From assembly GCA_002293155.1 (NCBI GenBank), contig DBCQ01000053.1:1-15442 (forward strand): DNA of 15,442 nt, in the 5' to 3' direction. The first letter of the stretch is position 1, and each line of letters begins with the position of its first letter. This document shows, piece by piece, positions 13,638-15,442 of the stretch. Under the pieces are notes generated by a model. The model had not been told where the DNA came from and made no database searches. It worked only from the letters and a program-made list of their open reading frames with translations. Both the position numbers and the translations under genes were made by a program. This DNA is from Burkholderiales bacterium UBA954. GTDB taxonomy: Bacteria; Pseudomonadota; Gammaproteobacteria; Burkholderiales; Burkholderiaceae_A.

Positions 13638-14940
13638 ATTACAGATGGGTGCTCTGATTCTCGGGATCACGCTGTTGGTGTTGTTCTCGGGATTACCAAT
13701 CGCCTGGGGGCTTATTCTGGTCTCCGTGGGCGCGCTCGTTATCGTTAAAGGTGCTGCGTCGTTGGCGAATATCCCCTTGGTGATGATTGATGAGTTAGCA
13801 TCCTTCGCACTGCTAACAATCCCGCTATTTATTCTCTTGGGTTCTGCTGTCGGGAGCTCCAATGCGGGTCGGGATATCTACGAATCCCTCCATCGTTGGC
13901 TTGATCGGGTTCCCGGGGGATTGGTGATCGCCAATATTCTGGCCTGTGGAATTTTCTCCGGCATTAGTGGCTCCAGCCCAGCAACTGCGGCGGCGATCGG
14001 CAAGGCGGGTGTTCCTGAAATGTTAAGGCGTGGTATCCCCGTGCGACTTGCCACAGGATCCGTTTGTGCGGGAGGCACCCTTGGTATTCTGATCCCCCCT
14101 TCTATCACCATGATTCTCTATGGGCTCACCACAGAAACCTCCATTGGAAGGCTATTTCTTGCTGGTGTTATCCCGGGAATTCTATTGGTGAGCTTATTTG
14201 CCCTCTATGCTTGGCTAATCAGTTGGCGCAAAGATAAGCGCGATGTAGCCGAGCCGGTGGTGTACTACACGATGAGCCAGAAGTTGGAGGGGCTTGGGCG
14301 TGTCTCCCCTTTTATTGCGGTAGTCATTGCGATCGCTTATGCAATGTATGGGGGCATCGCAACCCCCTCAGAAGTTGCGGCGCTTTCGGCAGCCTTTGCA
14401 ATTCTGCTCGTTGTCGTGATTTATAAAGAGCGCTCGATGGCCGATCAGTGGAAAATCTTTCGCGAAACCATGCGCGAATCCACAATGATTCTCATGATCA
14501 TCGCGGCGGCTGCTGTCTTCTCCTACATGATGTCACTGCTGTATGTCACGCAGTCAGCGGCAGAGTGGCTGGTCGCGATGCAGATGAATCGTTGGGTCTT
14601 GCTTGCTGCGATAAGTGTATTTTTACTAATCGCAGGCTGTTTTTTGCCACCGGTAGCAATCATACTCATGATCATGCCGGTTTTAACGCCCGTATTAGAG
14701 GCCAATAATTTTGATTTGATCTGGTTTGCAGTGATTCTGACCATCAATATGGAAATCGGATTAATTACGCCACCGGTTGGCCTAAATCTTTTTGTACTTA
14801 AGGGAGTTGTCCCTCATGTATCCATTAAAGATATTCTTTATGGATCGATGCCCTTTGTCGTGATCATGATGTTATTTACAGTCGTATTAGCGATATTTCC
14901 CGATATCGCCTTATGGCTACCCAACAAGGCAATGGGCTAG
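13630..14940 (+). CDS. dctM: TRAP transporter large permease DctM
   Basis: This 436-residue inner-membrane protein has about a dozen hydrophobic segments and carries the translocation pathway. The DctM signature FSGISGSSPATAAAIGKAGVPEM-type block lies at about residues 115-137, and GGTLGILIPPSITMILYG follows. The ATG at 13630 overlaps the dctQ stop by 8 bases and has GGAGG (13619-13623) 6 bases upstream, so the longer open frame from 13537 is not the real start. The gene ends 18 bases from the convergent permease gene. GGGCTAGCCC at 14935-14944 is too small to be a convincing terminator. Confidence 0.96.
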   Translation: MSELQMGALILGITLLVLFSGLPIAWGLILVSVGALVIVKGAASLANIPLVMIDELASFALLTIPLFILLGSAVGSSNAGRDIYESLHRWLDRVPGGLVIANILACGIFSGISGSSPATAAAIGKAGVPEMLRRGIPVRLATGSVCAGGTLGILIPPSITMILYGLTTETSIGRLFLAGVIPGILLVSLFALYAWLISWRKDKRDVAEPVVYYTMSQKLEGLGRVSPFIAVVIAIAYAMYGGIATPSEVAALSAAFAILLVVVIYKERSMADQWKIFRETMRESTMILMIIAAAAVFSYMMSLLYVTQSAAEWLVAMQMNRWVLLAAISVFLLIAGCFLPPVAIILMIMPVLTPVLEANNFDLIWFAVILTINMEIGLITPPVGLNLFVLKGVVPHVSIKDILYGSMPFVVIMMLFTVVLAIFPDIALWLPNKAMG

Positions 14941-14958
14941 CCCGCTCGCACTGATCGG

Positions 14959-15442
14959 TTAGGCCAGAGGCGTTGTCGGTCGTTTGTGTGGAAGGAGTCG
15001 CAATACAATCAGCACCATTATGCCCGCCGCCATTACCCATAGCGACACATGAACAGCGTTCTTGCTCGCCGCGTAGGTAATGCTGGAATACGCGAGATAA
15101 CCACTTGATGCACAAAACACGAGTGGTGTGATGGGGTAGAGCGGCACACTGAAGGGCCGATGGGTCGACTTATCTCGCACACGCATCAGAAACAGAGCAA
15201 CGCCCACGAGAAAGAGAAATGTCCAGAATACTGGCGCTGTAAATTCCACCATGGCCTCAAAGCCATCCGTCTGCAGGGCACCAAACGCGACGAGCACCAG
15301 ACAGATTGCACCCTGTATTAAGTAGGCTAGCGTGGGAGAACCTTTAGTCCCTTCCCATTGCGAGAGAAAATCGAGTCGCCCCCAATCTCTACCTAGCGCA
15401 TAGTTACTGCGCGCTCCGACGACCATGGTTGCGTTGATACTC
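14959..15442 (-). CDS. APC-superfamily amino-acid permease, C-terminal part (truncated by the window edge)
   Basis: The last 160 residues of an inner-membrane transporter are visible; the frame stays open to the window end, so the 5' part lies outside. INATMVVGARSNYALGRDW at the start of the visible part is the conserved block found before the C-terminal helices of APC permeases. Four to five hydrophobic segments follow, with the cytosolic stretch FLMRVRDKSTHRPFSVPLYP typical of amino-acid permeases, and a short basic tail. Substrate cannot be read. It converges on the TRAP operon with an 18-bp gap and no clear terminator. Confidence 0.85.
   Translation of the reverse strand, partial: SINATMVVGARSNYALGRDWGRLDFLSQWEGTKGSPTLAYLIQGAICLVLVAFGALQTDGFEAMVEFTAPVFWTFLFLVGVALFLMRVRDKSTHRPFSVPLYPITPLVFCASSGYLAYSSITYAASKNAVHVSLWVMAAGIMVLIVLRLLPHKRPTTPLA

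Noticed and set aside
14935..14944. GGGCTAGCCC palindrome at the end of dctM as a terminator
   Set aside because: The stem is too short, the loop would be only two bases, and no T-run follows on either strand.

Overview
The window looks like chromosomal DNA of a betaproteobacterium, probably Burkholderiales. The evidence is the tRNA-Pro/tRNA-Arg/tRNA-His cluster, the type of hypoxanthine-guanine phosphoribosyltransferase, YggX, and the TRAP and purine ABC transporter families. The genus cannot be fixed from the sequence. Genes are densely packed, with frequent 1-17 bp overlaps and no gene-free stretch over 300 bp. No insertion sequence, CRISPR array, phage gene or integrase was seen.

Layout. 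(1) 1-429: the 3' part of pstB, the ATPase of the high-affinity phosphate transporter. (2) 6993-431, minus strand: a six-gene purine uptake and salvage operon. Its order is two-domain ABC ATPase, two permeases, a BMP-family lipoprotein, guanine deaminase and hypoxanthine-guanine phosphoribosyltransferase. (3) 7022-7381: a tRNA cluster Pro(TGG)-Arg(TCT)-His(GTG) behind an extended -10 promoter, divergent from the purine operon. (4) 7404-9801: a glyceraldehyde-3-phosphate dehydrogenase of the ArsJ-associated type followed by arsJ. This pair detoxifies arsenate by making and exporting 1-arseno-3-phosphoglycerate. (5) 9785-10174, minus: a YkgJ-type cysteine-cluster protein. (6) 10212-11636: rpiA and phoU. 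(7) 11643-11921, minus: yggX. (8) 12063-14940: a complete DctP-DctQ-DctM TRAP transporter operon. (9) 14959-15442, minus: the C-terminal part of an APC-family amino-acid permease.

How the genes fit together. Pst imports phosphate and, unavoidably, arsenate. PhoU restrains the PhoR/PhoB response to phosphate starvation. Between pstB and phoU lies the arsenate pair gap-arsJ, and upstream of it is a near-textbook Pho box: two TGTCA cores 11 bp apart, then exactly 10 bp, then a TATTCT -10. I infer that this cell induces arsenate detoxification with phosphate starvation, when Pst expression and arsenate influx rise. This is the most interesting observation in the window.

Secondary observations are an apparent terminator between dctP and dctQ, a dctP leader with mutually exclusive G/C-tract pairings, and a perfect 7-9-7 inverted repeat over the gap-arsJ promoter. 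All functional assignments come from reading motifs; no database search was run.
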